DNA from: an uncultured Sunxiuqinia sp.
Lineage (GTDB): Bacteria > Bacteroidota > Bacteroidia > Bacteroidales > Prolixibacteraceae
Reading direction: 5' to 3'
Length of the DNA: 64,000 bases
NCBI RefSeq assembly: GCF_963678245.1
Contig: NZ_OY782772.1
Span: forward strand, 372,001-436,000
Positions within the stretch are counted from its first letter, which is position 1; each line of letters begins with the position of its first letter. Under the pieces are notes generated by a model, which saw only the letters and a list, made by a program, of their open reading frames with translations, searched no databases and had not been told where the DNA came from. A program made the translations under genes and the position numbers. This document shows, one piece after another, positions 1 to 9,460 of the stretch.

Positions 1-1338
1 AAGTTCCCTGTTTTATGGAAATCCGGGTTTTCCCCAAAGGGTTTTCTGTTCGTTTTCCTCATGTCAATTTTTGTTTTCTCGGCACCGGCTTTTACTGAAT
101 CACAAACCCAACAAAGTAAACAAGATTCAGCAAGCGACAGCGCTGTAAGATTTTCAGTACCAACCCTATCGGATTCCGTTACTGCTAAAGAAGTCCATGA
201 AACTGGCTCAGAAACACAAGTTGATACTACAGGATCAGCTGCAAATCCAGATACTGTTTCGAATGAAACGGCATCAGCTAGGACCAAACCTGCTGAAGAG
301 CACAAATTTGGTCATTACCGAAACGATATTAAGCGTGGCGAACGTTTTTTTAGAGGTCTTTTACCCCAAAATATCAATCATCAGGCTTGTGTTTCTTGCC
401 ATAATTTGAAACCAACGGATACATTAAATTGGAATCCTTCGGCAATCGCTATTGCCGAGAAATATTTAAACAAAGATTTCGCTTCCTTCAAAAGCGTGGT
501 CATGAATCCGGGAGTTGGAATGATGGCTAAAGTGCACCAGGGATTTGAGTTTGAAGATGGAGATGTGAAGGCTATTAAAGTTTATTTGGATGATTTGGCT
601 ATTTCCGGACCTACTCCATTAAAGCCTAGCATAAATCATTTGCTACTTTTTATCTTCTTAGGCCTATTAATTACTTGGGCATTATTAGAACTTATTTTTT
701 TCCGGAAAATAAAATATCGTTTCATACCCGTACTTGTATTGTTAATTGCTTTTGGATTCCAACTGAAGATGTTAGTTGAAGAGGGGATTAAGTTAGGACG
801 ATCAGAAGGGTATGCGCCGGATCAGCCAATTAAATTTTCGCATAAAGTACATGCCGGAGAAAATGGTATCGACTGTAAATATTGTCATCATACCGTTGAA
901 CAAAGTAAGTCTGCCGGTATTCCTGCTATGAATTTATGTATGAATTGTCATGTATTGATTCGAGAAGGAACAAATTCGGGCAAATTCGAAATTTCAAAAA
1001 TTATTAATGCCGTAGAGACGAAGGATCCGGTAGAATGGGTTCGATTACATAATTTACCTGATCACGTATTTTTTAGTCATGCTATTCACGTTGGAGTTGC
1101 TAAGCTCGATTGCCAGAAATGCCACGGACAAGTTGAGGAAATGGATGTGATGGAGCAACATGCTGATCTGTCGATGGGCTGGTGTGTGAATTGTCACCGC
1201 GATACAGAGGTTCAATTTACGGAAAATGGATATTACGAAACTTTTGAAAAAATGCATGAGGAAATGGGCATTGACGATTTAAAAAAGGTGACGGCAGAAG
1301 ATGTTGGAGCGAACGATTGTATGCGTTGTCACTACTAA
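1..1338 (+). CDS. actA: ActA, multiheme cytochrome c subunit of alternative complex III (5' end outside window)
   Basis: This is the periplasmic multiheme subunit of alternative complex III, which passes electrons from menaquinol to soluble or oxidase-bound cytochrome c. Six CXXCH heme sites begin at bases 388, 874, 937, 1111, 1183 and 1318. The first lies in an N-terminal monoheme domain, and the other five form the C-terminal pentaheme domain. Two hydrophobic segments near bases 620-790 separate the domains, so both can be periplasmic. The frame is open to base 1 and bases 40-100 encode a signal-peptide core. The ATG at 61 falls inside that core, so the real start is just upstream of the window. 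actB follows after 30 bases. Family assignment is very secure from the order of the following five genes. Confidence 0.93.
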   Translation, partial: KFPVLWKSGFSPKGFLFVFLMSIFVFSAPAFTESQTQQSKQDSASDSAVRFSVPTLSDSVTAKEVHETGSETQVDTTGSAANPDTVSNETASARTKPAEEHKFGHYRNDIKRGERFFRGLLPQNINHQACVSCHNLKPTDTLNWNPSAIAIAEKYLNKDFASFKSVVMNPGVGMMAKVHQGFEFEDGDVKAIKVYLDDLAISGPTPLKPSINHLLLFIFLGLLITWALLELIFFRKIKYRFIPVLVLLIAFGFQLKMLVEEGIKLGRSEGYAPDQPIKFSHKVHAGENGIDCKYCHHTVEQSKSAGIPAMNLCMNCHVLIREGTNSGKFEISKIINAVETKDPVEWVRLHNLPDHVFFSHAIHVGVAKLDCQKCHGQVEEMDVMEQHADLSMGWCVNCHRDTEVQFTENGYYETFEKMHEEMGIDDLKKVTAEDVGANDCMRCHY

Positions 1339-1368
1339 CTGAATGATTATCCTGAAAAAAAATATTGA

Positions 1369-4314
1369 ATGAAGACATATTGGAGAAGTCTTGAAGAATT
1401 AGAAGACCCGAAAGCACTTCGCATCAGGGAAGCCCGGGAAGAAGCCAAACAGAAAAGTTTACTTTATAAAGAAAGTGAAGGTTTGGATAACAAGTCACGT
1501 CGTGATTTTTTAAAAACACTTGGGTTTAGTTTGGCTGCTACAACGATTGTTGCCAGTTGTAAGAAACCGGTTGAAAAGGCTATTCCGTATTTGGTAAAAC
1601 CTGAAGAAATTACTCCTGGGAAAGCAACTTACTATGCTTCGTCGTATTTTGATGCTGGTGATTATTGCAGTGTAGTGGTAAAGGTCCGCGACGGACGTCC
1701 GATTAAAATTGAAGGGAATGAGTTCAGTTCAATTTCGCAACAGGGAACCAGTGCACGAGTTCAGGCTTCAATCTTAAATTTGTATGACGGTGCGCGTTAT
1801 AAAGAGCCCCGCTTTCAGGGTAACAAAACTACATGGGAAGAGGCTGATCATGCCATAAAAACAGGATTGGACAGTTTAGCCGAAAGCAGCGAGTCAGTTG
1901 TTTTGTTAACTTCTACTATCATTTCTCCTTCTACAAAAAAGATCATTAATCAGTTTTTAGAAGCTTATCCTAATATAAGCTGGATTCAATACGATGCAGT
2001 TTCGGCATCAGGAATGCTAACGGCCAACCAAAAAAGTTTTGCCAAACGAGCCATCCCTGATTATCGTTTCGATCAGTCGAAACTCGTTGTAAGCTTTGGT
2101 GCCGATTTTTTAGGAACTTGGTTGTCGCCAGTTGAATATACAAAGCGGTATATATCGCGTCGAAAATTGGATGAAGGCCAAAAGGATATGTTGCGGCATT
2201 ACCAATTTGAATCGGCTATGTCGTTAACTGGTTCAAATGCGGATGTGCGTTTCCCAATCAAGCCATCAGAGGAAGCCGGGATTGTGTTGGCTTTATATAA
2301 TGCCATTGCAAAAGCAAAGGGCGAAAATTCAATTAGTGGTCCTGAATCTACTGTAGATGTTTCTTCGTTAGCCGAAGAGTTACTCGAAAATGAAGGGCAA
2401 TCGGTTGTTGTTTCAGGTAGTAACGATGAAAATGTACAACTACTTGTTAATGCCACGAATCAATTGCTTGATAATTACGGGAACACAATTTTGTGGGACT
2501 CTCCATTGTTGACCAAACAGGGGATTGACAGTGAAATGAATCAGTTCGTTCGCGATCTTAAAAAAGGAAAAATAAAAGGACTTTTAGCTTGGGGGGTAAA
2601 TCCGGTTTACGATCATCCGCAAGGAAAGGATATTGAAACGGCACTCCGTAACTTGGATTTTTCAGTATCATTTACAGAACGAAAAGATGAAACTGCCAAC
2701 CTGTGTCAGTATATTCTTCCGGAACCTAATTATTTAGAATCATGGAACGATTTGGAGCCTAAGGCAGGCTCATACAGTTTAGCTCAGCCTACCATCGAAC
2801 GCTTGTTTGATTCGCGAAATGTGCAAGAAAGCCTGTTACATTGGAGTGGCTATGATCAAACAACCTATGGTAACTTCATAAAAAAAGAATGGGAAACCAA
2901 TCAATATGCGAAACAGTCTGATTTAGGTGATTTTAGATTGTTCTGGAACACTGCCTTGCAGAAAGGTATTTTTGAAAACCTCACGTCGACAGAAGTTGAA
3001 TACTCAACAAAAGGGTTAAATACAATAAGCTCTAAGTTGCAAGCACCTCAATCGGGTACTGAAATTGTTCTTTATGAAACAATAGCCATTGGAAATGGGA
3101 AATATGCTAATAATCCTTGGCTGCAGGAACTTCCTGATCCGGTTGCTAAAATAAGTTGGGACAATTATGCATCGGTTTCGGTTGCATATGCTGAGGCTAA
3201 TGGTTTAGTGAATGAAAGTGTCATTTCTGTTAATGGATTGGAACTCCCAGTATTTATACAACCCGGGCAAGCTGCTGATACGATTGCCGTTGCTTTAGGC
3301 TACGGAAGAAGTTATGCGGGGAAAGTGGGCGATGAAGTTGGTAAAAACATGTTTCCTTATGTGAACGAAAAAAATGGAGCTCGCAGTTATTTCATTGAAA
3401 AGGCGAAAGTGGAAAACATTGAGGGAAAGACATACCCCCTGGCTTTATCTCAGACCCACCATTCCATGGAAGGTCGTCCAATTGCTCGGGAAACAAATTT
3501 GGATGAGTATTTAAAGAATCCATCTGCCGGAAACGAACTTCATAAAGAAGCGGAGGAGCATTCTGTTTCATTATATGATAAACCTGAATTTAAAGGACAT
3601 CATTGGGGAATGGCTATTGATCTGAATTCGTGTACCGGTTGCGGAAATTGTGCTATTTCTTGTCAAGCTGAAAATAATGTTCAGGTAATTGGGAAAGAAC
3701 AGGTTCGTAATCGTAGAATCATGCACTGGATTCGTGTTGACCGTTACTATTCCGGAGATCCCGCAAATCCAGAAGTATCAAATCAACCTGTAATGTGTCA
3801 GCATTGCGATAATGCGCCATGCGAAAATGTGTGCCCGGTTGCTGCCACTCCGCATAGTACCGAAGGACTTAATCAGATGGCATACAACCGCTGTGTAGGT
3901 ACGAAGTATTGTATCAATAACTGTCCATATCGTGTACGTCGATTCAACTGGTTTCAATACATCAACAATAATAAGTTTGACTATAATGCCAACAACGATC
4001 TTGGCCGAATGGTACTAAACCCCGATGTAACAGTTCGTTCTCGGGGTGTTGTTGAAAAATGCTCGATGTGCGTACAACGCATTCAGGAGAAAAAGCAGAC
4101 TGCGAAACTCGAAGGACGAATGATTGAGGAAGGTGAAATTAAAACAGCTTGTCAACAATCATGCCCAGGTAATGCAATCGTATTTGGCGATTTAAATAAT
4201 CCTGAAAGCAAAATCAGCAAGCTATTCAAGGATGAACGCAACTATCATTTATTGGAAGAATTACATACATTACCTTCGGTTGGATATCTGACAAAGGTGA
4301 GAAACAAAGGCTAA
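1369..4314 (+). CDS. actB: ActB, fused molybdopterin-oxidoreductase-like and iron-sulfur subunit of alternative complex III
   Basis: At 981 residues this is the large ActB form, in which a molybdopterin-oxidoreductase-like domain that carries no cofactor (about residues 70-700) is fused to a ferredoxin-like domain (about 750-960). A twin-arginine motif, SRRDFLK, sits near residue 45 and a possible lipobox Cys near residue 64, which suggests Tat export. Iron-sulfur ligands start near residues 755 (CTGCGNCAISC), 810 (CQHC), 842 and 898. The third set reads CVGTKYCINNC, with Thr where a second Cys would be, as expected for the single [3Fe-4S] cluster beside three [4Fe-4S] clusters. It carries electrons toward ActA and is co-transcribed with actA and actC. 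Confidence 0.95.
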   Translation: MKTYWRSLEELEDPKALRIREAREEAKQKSLLYKESEGLDNKSRRDFLKTLGFSLAATTIVASCKKPVEKAIPYLVKPEEITPGKATYYASSYFDAGDYCSVVVKVRDGRPIKIEGNEFSSISQQGTSARVQASILNLYDGARYKEPRFQGNKTTWEEADHAIKTGLDSLAESSESVVLLTSTIISPSTKKIINQFLEAYPNISWIQYDAVSASGMLTANQKSFAKRAIPDYRFDQSKLVVSFGADFLGTWLSPVEYTKRYISRRKLDEGQKDMLRHYQFESAMSLTGSNADVRFPIKPSEEAGIVLALYNAIAKAKGENSISGPESTVDVSSLAEELLENEGQSVVVSGSNDENVQLLVNATNQLLDNYGNTILWDSPLLTKQGIDSEMNQFVRDLKKGKIKGLLAWGVNPVYDHPQGKDIETALRNLDFSVSFTERKDETANLCQYILPEPNYLESWNDLEPKAGSYSLAQPTIERLFDSRNVQESLLHWSGYDQTTYGNFIKKEWETNQYAKQSDLGDFRLFWNTALQKGIFENLTSTEVEYSTKGLNTISSKLQAPQSGTEIVLYETIAIGNGKYANNPWLQELPDPVAKISWDNYASVSVAYAEANGLVNESVISVNGLELPVFIQPGQAADTIAVALGYGRSYAGKVGDEVGKNMFPYVNEKNGARSYFIEKAKVENIEGKTYPLALSQTHHSMEGRPIARETNLDEYLKNPSAGNELHKEAEEHSVSLYDKPEFKGHHWGMAIDLNSCTGCGNCAISCQAENNVQVIGKEQVRNRRIMHWIRVDRYYSGDPANPEVSNQPVMCQHCDNAPCENVCPVAATPHSTEGLNQMAYNRCVGTKYCINNCPYRVRRFNWFQYINNNKFDYNANNDLGRMVLNPDVTVRSRGVVEKCSMCVQRIQEKKQTAKLEGRMIEEGEIKTACQQSCPGNAIVFGDLNNPESKISKLFKDERNYHLLEELHTLPSVGYLTKVRNKG

Positions 4315-4338
4315 GCGAAGAAATAAAAACTTGTATTT

Positions 4339-5778
4339 ATGTATAATACTGAAGTAAGAGGGAAGCTAATTACCGGGGATAAATCCCTAAAGCAGATTTC
4401 GAAGGAAATTTTAGCTCCGATTGATGCCAAAACACCCACTTGGTGGTACATTGCCTTTATTATAAGTCTTGGGATGTTTGGATGGGGCATCTATTGTAAA
4501 TATGTAACCATTTCGACGGGAATTGGAACATGGGGCGTTAATAACACAGTCGGCTGGGGATGGGCCATCATCAACTTCGTGTGGTGGATTGGTATCGGTC
4601 ATGCCGGAACAGCGTTCTCTATATTTCTGCTTATTTTACGTCAGAAATGGCGTACTGCAATTAATCGGGCTGCAGAGGCGATGACTGTTGTTGCAGTAGG
4701 TTGTGCTGGATTATTTCCGCTGTTACACATGGGAAGACCTTGGTTGTTTTTCTTTATTTTTCCTTATCCAAATACCAGAGGACCGTTATGGGTGAATTTC
4801 AATTCTCCTCTGTTTTGGGACTTCGTGGCAATTTCAGCTTACTTATTAATTTCAGCAAGTTTTTGGTTTTTCGGTATGGTGCCGGATTTTGCGACTATTC
4901 GTGACACAACAACGTCAAAAATAAAGAAAGCTGTCTATGGTTTCTTTGCATTTGGTTGGGTCGGTTCGTCAAAAGAGTGGTTACGTTTCGAAGCCTTAAG
5001 TTTTGTGTTGGGGGGCATCGCTGCTGTTTTGGTAGTTTCAGTTCACTCAATTGTATCAACCGATTTCGCGGTTGCTGTTGAGCCTGGTTGGCACACGACA
5101 ATTTTCCCTCCTTACTTTGTTGTGGGAGCTATTTTCTCTGGTTTTGCGATGGTATTAACCTTGGTAACCCTTATGCGCAAGCTTTATAATATGACCGACT
5201 TTATTACTGATAGTCACGTTGATGCCGTTTGTAGAGTGCTTGTCTTCATTTCGCTAATCATGGGTACTGCTTACATGACAGAAATTTTTCTGGCCTGGTA
5301 TTCCGGGTCAGAATACGAAATGTATACGTTTTTTCATAACCGGATAACAGGGGACTATGCCTTCCAGTTCTGGGCGATGTTTACATTCAACGCGTTGGTT
5401 CCTCAATTATTCTGGTTTAAAGCGGTAAGAAGTCGTTTGTGGGTTGTTTTTATCATCTCTATCATTATCAATATTGGAATGTGGTTTGAACGTTTTAATA
5501 TTGTAATTACTTCATTAACAAAAAATTATTTGCCTGCTAACTGGGCAACCTATACTCCAAGTATTATTGAAATTGGTTTCTTTATTGGAACCCTTGGAAT
5601 GTTCTCTACCGGAGTGCTTTTATTCTTCCGATATATTCCGATGATTGCGGTCTCGGAGGTGAAGAGTGTGGCTAAGTTTGACAAACCGATTCCTGTGAAA
5701 GACCACCATGCGGAATCAGCAAGTTCCGAAAATCATTCGGCAGGAGAAAGACCTTTAACACAGAAAAAAACATTGTAA
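4339..5778 (+). CDS. actC: ActC, NrfD-like quinol-oxidising membrane subunit of alternative complex III
   Basis: This is a 479-residue polytopic membrane protein of the NrfD/PsrC family with about ten hydrophobic helices, followed by a polar, His- and Ser-rich cytoplasmic tail after about residue 445. In alternative complex III this subunit is thought to bind menaquinol and pass electrons to the ActB iron-sulfur chain. It lies 24 bases after actB and 10 bases before actD, inside the canonical actABCDEF order. ActF is the second NrfD-like subunit, so the assignment between ActC and ActF rests on gene order and length. Confidence 0.94.
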   Translation: MYNTEVRGKLITGDKSLKQISKEILAPIDAKTPTWWYIAFIISLGMFGWGIYCKYVTISTGIGTWGVNNTVGWGWAIINFVWWIGIGHAGTAFSIFLLILRQKWRTAINRAAEAMTVVAVGCAGLFPLLHMGRPWLFFFIFPYPNTRGPLWVNFNSPLFWDFVAISAYLLISASFWFFGMVPDFATIRDTTTSKIKKAVYGFFAFGWVGSSKEWLRFEALSFVLGGIAAVLVVSVHSIVSTDFAVAVEPGWHTTIFPPYFVVGAIFSGFAMVLTLVTLMRKLYNMTDFITDSHVDAVCRVLVFISLIMGTAYMTEIFLAWYSGSEYEMYTFFHNRITGDYAFQFWAMFTFNALVPQLFWFKAVRSRLWVVFIISIIINIGMWFERFNIVITSLTKNYLPANWATYTPSIIEIGFFIGTLGMFSTGVLLFFRYIPMIAVSEVKSVAKFDKPIPVKDHHAESASSENHSAGERPLTQKKTL

Positions 5779-5788
5779 TATCAAGGTT

Positions 5789-6277
5789 ATGGTAGGTGTA
5801 TTTGATAACGAATTTGATTTGGTAGAAGCTTTTGAAAAGATAAAAGGCAAAGGCTTGAAAATAGAAGAGGTTTATACCCCTTACCCGGTCCATGAGATAT
5901 TGGAAGGAATGGGGAAGAAAACACGGATAACACATGCAGCATTTTTTTATGGTTTGTTTGGTGCCCTTGCCTTACTTGGAGGGATGTATTATGCCGCAGT
6001 AATAAGCTGGCCTTTACATTTCGGAGGTAAGCCTTTCAATACATTCCCGTCATTTGTTGTGGTAACAATTGTTGGTACCATTCTGATTGTTACTTTGGCA
6101 ACTCTGTTTACTTTTTCCGCACGAGCTAAAGTATTCCCGGGGAAGAAGGCAGAGATTGTTGACAAGAGAGCTACAGATGATAAGTTTGTGATGGTTATTG
6201 ATAACTCATCTGATGGGGTTGACTCGATGGAGTTAACAAAATTATTGAAAGAAAACGGCGCATCTGATGTTTACTAA
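5789..6277 (+). CDS. actD: ActD, DUF3341 membrane subunit of alternative complex III
   Basis: This 162-residue protein begins with an ActD/DUF3341-type segment (VGVFDNEFDLVEAFEKIKG) and has two central transmembrane helices at about residues 50-75 and 90-115. The C-terminal domain faces the cytoplasm. It is a structural subunit without redox cofactors. It sits between actC and actE with short gaps on both sides, which supports a single operon. Confidence 0.92.
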   Translation: MVGVFDNEFDLVEAFEKIKGKGLKIEEVYTPYPVHEILEGMGKKTRITHAAFFYGLFGALALLGGMYYAAVISWPLHFGGKPFNTFPSFVVVTIVGTILIVTLATLFTFSARAKVFPGKKAEIVDKRATDDKFVMVIDNSSDGVDSMELTKLLKENGASDVY

Positions 6278-6305
6278 AAAATAATCTGTATAAAAACAGT
6301 AGATA

Positions 6306-6872
6306 ATGAACCTGAAGAACGGAATAAAATTACTGGTGATTTTGATAGTTGCGATAGCTTTTAGCTCATGTGATCACAATAGAAATAATCCGGGGTGGCA
6401 GTATTTTGACGATATGGTCAAATCACCTGCTTATGAGAGTTATACGCCAAATCCAAATTTCGAAGATGGTAAAACCATGCAAGGAACAATTGAGGGTACA
6501 ATTCCACGTGATATGATCCCATATCCATATGGAAAAACAGATTCAGATCGGGCTGTTGCCGGGCAAACGTTGCAAAACCCGTTGACAGCGATTCCAGAAA
6601 CGATTGCTCGTGGGAAAGAGCTTTATGGTATATATTGTTTGCAATGTCATGGTGAGAATGGAGATGGAAAAGGACCATTGTACACCAGCAAAAAGTATCC
6701 TTATCCTCCGGCTAGTTTAATATCAGAAAAAATGCTAGCCGCTCCTGAAGGAGAAATATACCATGTAATTACTGTCGGTTGGGGAGTTATGGGCGAGCAC
6801 GGTTCCATGTTGTTGCCCAAAGATCGCTGGAAGATTACATCGTACATAGAAAACGAATTACAGAAGAATTAA
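6306..6872 (+). CDS. actE: ActE, monoheme cytochrome c lipoprotein of alternative complex III
   Basis: This 188-residue protein has a type II signal peptide ending in a lipobox, AFSSC, near residue 23, followed by a class I cytochrome c fold. The single heme site CLQCH is encoded near base 6643, and distal Met candidates lie in the VMGEHGSMLLP region. In alternative complex III, ActE works with ActA in the periplasmic heme relay. Gene order (actD before, actF after) matches the family. Confidence 0.93.
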   Translation: MNLKNGIKLLVILIVAIAFSSCDHNRNNPGWQYFDDMVKSPAYESYTPNPNFEDGKTMQGTIEGTIPRDMIPYPYGKTDSDRAVAGQTLQNPLTAIPETIARGKELYGIYCLQCHGENGDGKGPLYTSKKYPYPPASLISEKMLAAPEGEIYHVITVGWGVMGEHGSMLLPKDRWKITSYIENELQKN

Positions 6873-6898
6873 GCGCCTAAAGCATAATAGAACTGGTT

Positions 6899-8059
6899 AT
6901 GGAAGAAAAATTTACTATACCTCAAAAATTGAAATTGTTATCCTTTGGCTTTATTGCCATTGGGGTAATTGCTTTTGTTATTGGTTTAATTACCGATCCA
7001 ACCCGGGCTTGGGCTAACTATCTTTTAAACAACTTTTATTTTGTATCTTTAGCTGTTGGTGCAGCCTTTTTCGTCGCCATACAGTATATTACTCAGTCTG
7101 GTTGGTCGGCTATGTTTAAGCGAGTTCCCGAAGCAATGGCGGCTTATCTTCCTTTTGCAGCAGTTCTTTTCATTCTGCTTATTTTTGGTATGCATCATTT
7201 GTATGAGTGGTCTCATGAAGAAACATTAGCCACTGATGAACTAATTCAACACAAATCGCCTTATTTAAATGTTCCTTTCTTTTTTATCAGAGTCATTGTG
7301 TTTTTTGCACTTTGGATTATTTTAACAAAGGCGATGCGTCGCGTCTCATTAAGGGAAGATGAAGTAGGTGGTTTGGAGCTATTCGCTAAACAAGAGTTGT
7401 TATCTAAAATATTCATTTTTGTTATTGCCATTACGTTTTCAGCTTTTTCTATTGATATGTTGATGTCGCTTGAGGTACATTGGTTCAGTACTATTTTTGC
7501 CGCAAAAGCTTTTATCGCAGCATTTTTACATGGAGCTTCTATTATAACTTTAATCATCATTATTATGCACCGAAATGGTTATTATAATATGATGAATCGG
7601 TCGCATTTACACGACTTTACGCGCTACATATTTATGCTGTGTATTCTCTGGGGATATTTTAACTTTTCACAGTTTATGCTGATATGGTACGGTAACATCC
7701 CTGAAGAAACTCACTTTTACGTTCATCGCATGCATGGTGTGTATAAAGTATTATTCTTTGGAAATATTATTTTGAATTGGTTTGTGCCATTCTTATTCTT
7801 AATGCCACGCTTTAGCTCACGTAGTCGAGTTGTAATGGTTCCCGTTATTATCCTGTTGATGATAGGTCAGTATACCGAACTATACTTTGAGATTTGGCCG
7901 GCGACTGTTCATGAAGCAAAATTTGGCTTGGTTGAGATTGGAATGTTTTTAGGTTTTACAGGCTTATTCAGTTTTGTAGTAATGACCTACTTGACAAAAG
8001 CGAATTTAATACCAAAAAATCACCCTTATCTCGAAGAAAGCATTCACCATCACTTCTAG
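6899..8059 (+). CDS. actF: ActF, second NrfD-like membrane subunit of alternative complex III
   Basis: This 386-residue protein has about ten transmembrane helices and resembles the ActF branch of the NrfD family, shorter than ActC and lacking its polar tail. It completes the actABCDEF operon. In many Bacteroidota act operons the oxidase genes follow on the same strand. Here the operon ends after ActF, and the caa3 oxidase genes face it from the other strand about 1.9 kb away. Whether ActF moves protons is not settled. Confidence 0.93.
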   Translation: MEEKFTIPQKLKLLSFGFIAIGVIAFVIGLITDPTRAWANYLLNNFYFVSLAVGAAFFVAIQYITQSGWSAMFKRVPEAMAAYLPFAAVLFILLIFGMHHLYEWSHEETLATDELIQHKSPYLNVPFFFIRVIVFFALWIILTKAMRRVSLREDEVGGLELFAKQELLSKIFIFVIAITFSAFSIDMLMSLEVHWFSTIFAAKAFIAAFLHGASIITLIIIIMHRNGYYNMMNRSHLHDFTRYIFMLCILWGYFNFSQFMLIWYGNIPEETHFYVHRMHGVYKVLFFGNIILNWFVPFLFLMPRFSSRSRVVMVPVIILLMIGQYTELYFEIWPATVHEAKFGLVEIGMFLGFTGLFSFVVMTYLTKANLIPKNHPYLEESIHHHF

Positions 8060-8118
8060 TGAATTGAAGATATATAGAGACAATTACGCAGCTGAGTAAG
8101 ATTATTTTTCAGCAGCTA

Positions 8119-8145
8119 TTTTCTAACGATATGGTAGTTAGAAAA
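8119..8145. terminator. short inverted repeat between convergent genes
   Basis: TTTTCTAAC at 8119-8127 pairs with GTTAGAAAA at 8137-8145, giving a 9-bp stem with a 9-base loop followed by CTACTTTTT on the plus strand. It lies between the convergent act operon and the gene ending at 8146, so it may end act transcription. The stem is AT-rich and the T run is short, so this is a modest candidate. Confidence 0.4.
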
Positions 8146-8514
8146 CTACTTTTTCGAGAAAATCAGTTTGAGACCGTTTTCTTTCTTTGTCTTTTCTGCA
8201 AGGGAAATTACTATGATCTCAGTTGACTGGTCCAATGTTTCAAGGTCAATTGTATCACTTTTGTAACCATTCATACTAATCAGAAGATCTGCTGTGTCGC
8301 AAGGGATGTTCCACAAACGAAACTCGCCCTGACTATTTGTAATGGTGCCAATACTTTTAGTCTGATTCTTCAGACTGATGTTGACTCCATATAAAGGCTC
8401 TCGCGTTTCTTTGTTTACCACTTTTCCGTGAATGTCGATAGTTTGGTTGTTTCCGGCTGTTGCTGCCAAAAATGATACTAAAAATAGACTTGCAATTAGA
8501 GTTGATGTTTTCAT
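8146..8514 (-). CDS. secreted protein with carboxypeptidase-regulatory-like (CarboxypepD_reg) domain
   Basis: This 122-residue protein has a signal peptide (about residues 1-20) and a single beta-sandwich of the carboxypeptidase regulatory-like type (IDIHGKVVNKETREPLYGV), the fold found at the N terminus of many TonB-dependent receptors. Here the domain stands alone with a short basic tail and no receptor follows. It faces actF convergently. Its upstream side, 8515-8750, shows nothing convincing. Function is unknown; it could be a cell-surface accessory protein. Confidence 0.75.
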   Translation of the reverse strand: MKTSTLIASLFLVSFLAATAGNNQTIDIHGKVVNKETREPLYGVNISLKNQTKSIGTITNSQGEFRLWNIPCDTADLLISMNGYKSDTIDLETLDQSTEIIVISLAEKTKKENGLKLIFSKK

Positions 8515-8750
8515 ACGTTTAAATATTAAGTGGTACGTATGGAACTCACTTTAATCCTTCTGTTTCGTTTTTGTTTTCTGAGAATTGTTCGAATGAAATC
8601 TTAAAGTTTGTTTCATGGCTGCTTCCTATTTTAAATGACAAAGAAACTAGCCAAAAGGTTGCTTTAAAATTCTTAAAAAGTGTAAAAAAAAGGTTTCTAA
8701 TATTGAAAAACTCTTTCATCCATAGTTCTATAGAAACTAAAGTTTACCTT

Positions 8751-9454
8751 TTATAAATCTCTCAATCCCAGATTGAGGTGTACCCAATATTTCCCACGTT
8801 TTTTCAGCCACAAATTGTTCGTTGAGATTAACATAGTATCATTATCAATGAGCTCTCGTTTAGCTTTTAGATTTGGGTGTTTTATATTGATGAAACGTTC
8901 ACCGGCTTTAGCAAAAAGTCAAGGCCTCTTTCCCCTGAACAGAAAACTCCTTATTAAACGACGGCTCATTATTCATCGTATTGTTAGTGCTGTATGTCCA
9001 GTAAAGCGGAAATTCATCTTTACGATAGACGTTAAAATTACCGTCATTTACAAACCAAGTCGGAGGCAATATGCTGTAATTTGATCCCGGATTTCTTAAT
9101 TAATAGATGACTTTTTATCCTTATTTCATTTGGTTCAAATTTTTCACCTCGCAAATTAAACTCGGAATGAAGGGCACCAATTGCTGAAATCTTAATGATC
9201 TGGTGTTCCTGAGGCTGCTTGCAATAAGTTTTTGCAACTTCAATCTCAGCATGAAAGCCATCTGAAGACTGATGTGTGGATAAACTCAGATAAAGTGTTT
9301 CAGTTCTCTGCAAAGCACTGTTTAATAAATTAATATCTTATAAGTCTGCAACATGTAATTCGACAACCGGAGGGAGACCTTTTTGCGCTTTTTCAATGTC
9401 GCGAACAATTGCCAGTTTTCCCATAGCCATAACTACGCTGATCTTTTTTTGCAT
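8751..9454 (-). pseudogene. degraded gene of unknown family, directly downstream of the HMA lipoprotein gene
   Basis: A coding trace runs on the minus strand from an ATG at 9454, only 6 bases after the HMA lipoprotein gene. It opens with MQKKISVVMAMGKLAIV and meets an in-frame TAA at 9338-9340. The same frame continues (DINLLNSALQRTETLYLSL) to about 9100. A frameshift there leads to a segment containing NYSILPPTWFVNDGNFNVYR. A second frameshift at an A5 run (8913-8917) restores the ending FAKAGERFINIKHPNL through to a stop at 8751. Three lesions in about 230 codons, with protein-like sequence in every piece, argue for a pseudogene. I do not recognise the family. Confidence 0.6.
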
Positions 9455-9460
9455 AATTGT

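Noticed and set aside
8571-9084. Two plus-strand open frames (8571-8756 and 8773-9084)
   Set aside because: The second mirrors the degraded minus-strand gene, and the first has no domain, signal or neighbour support.
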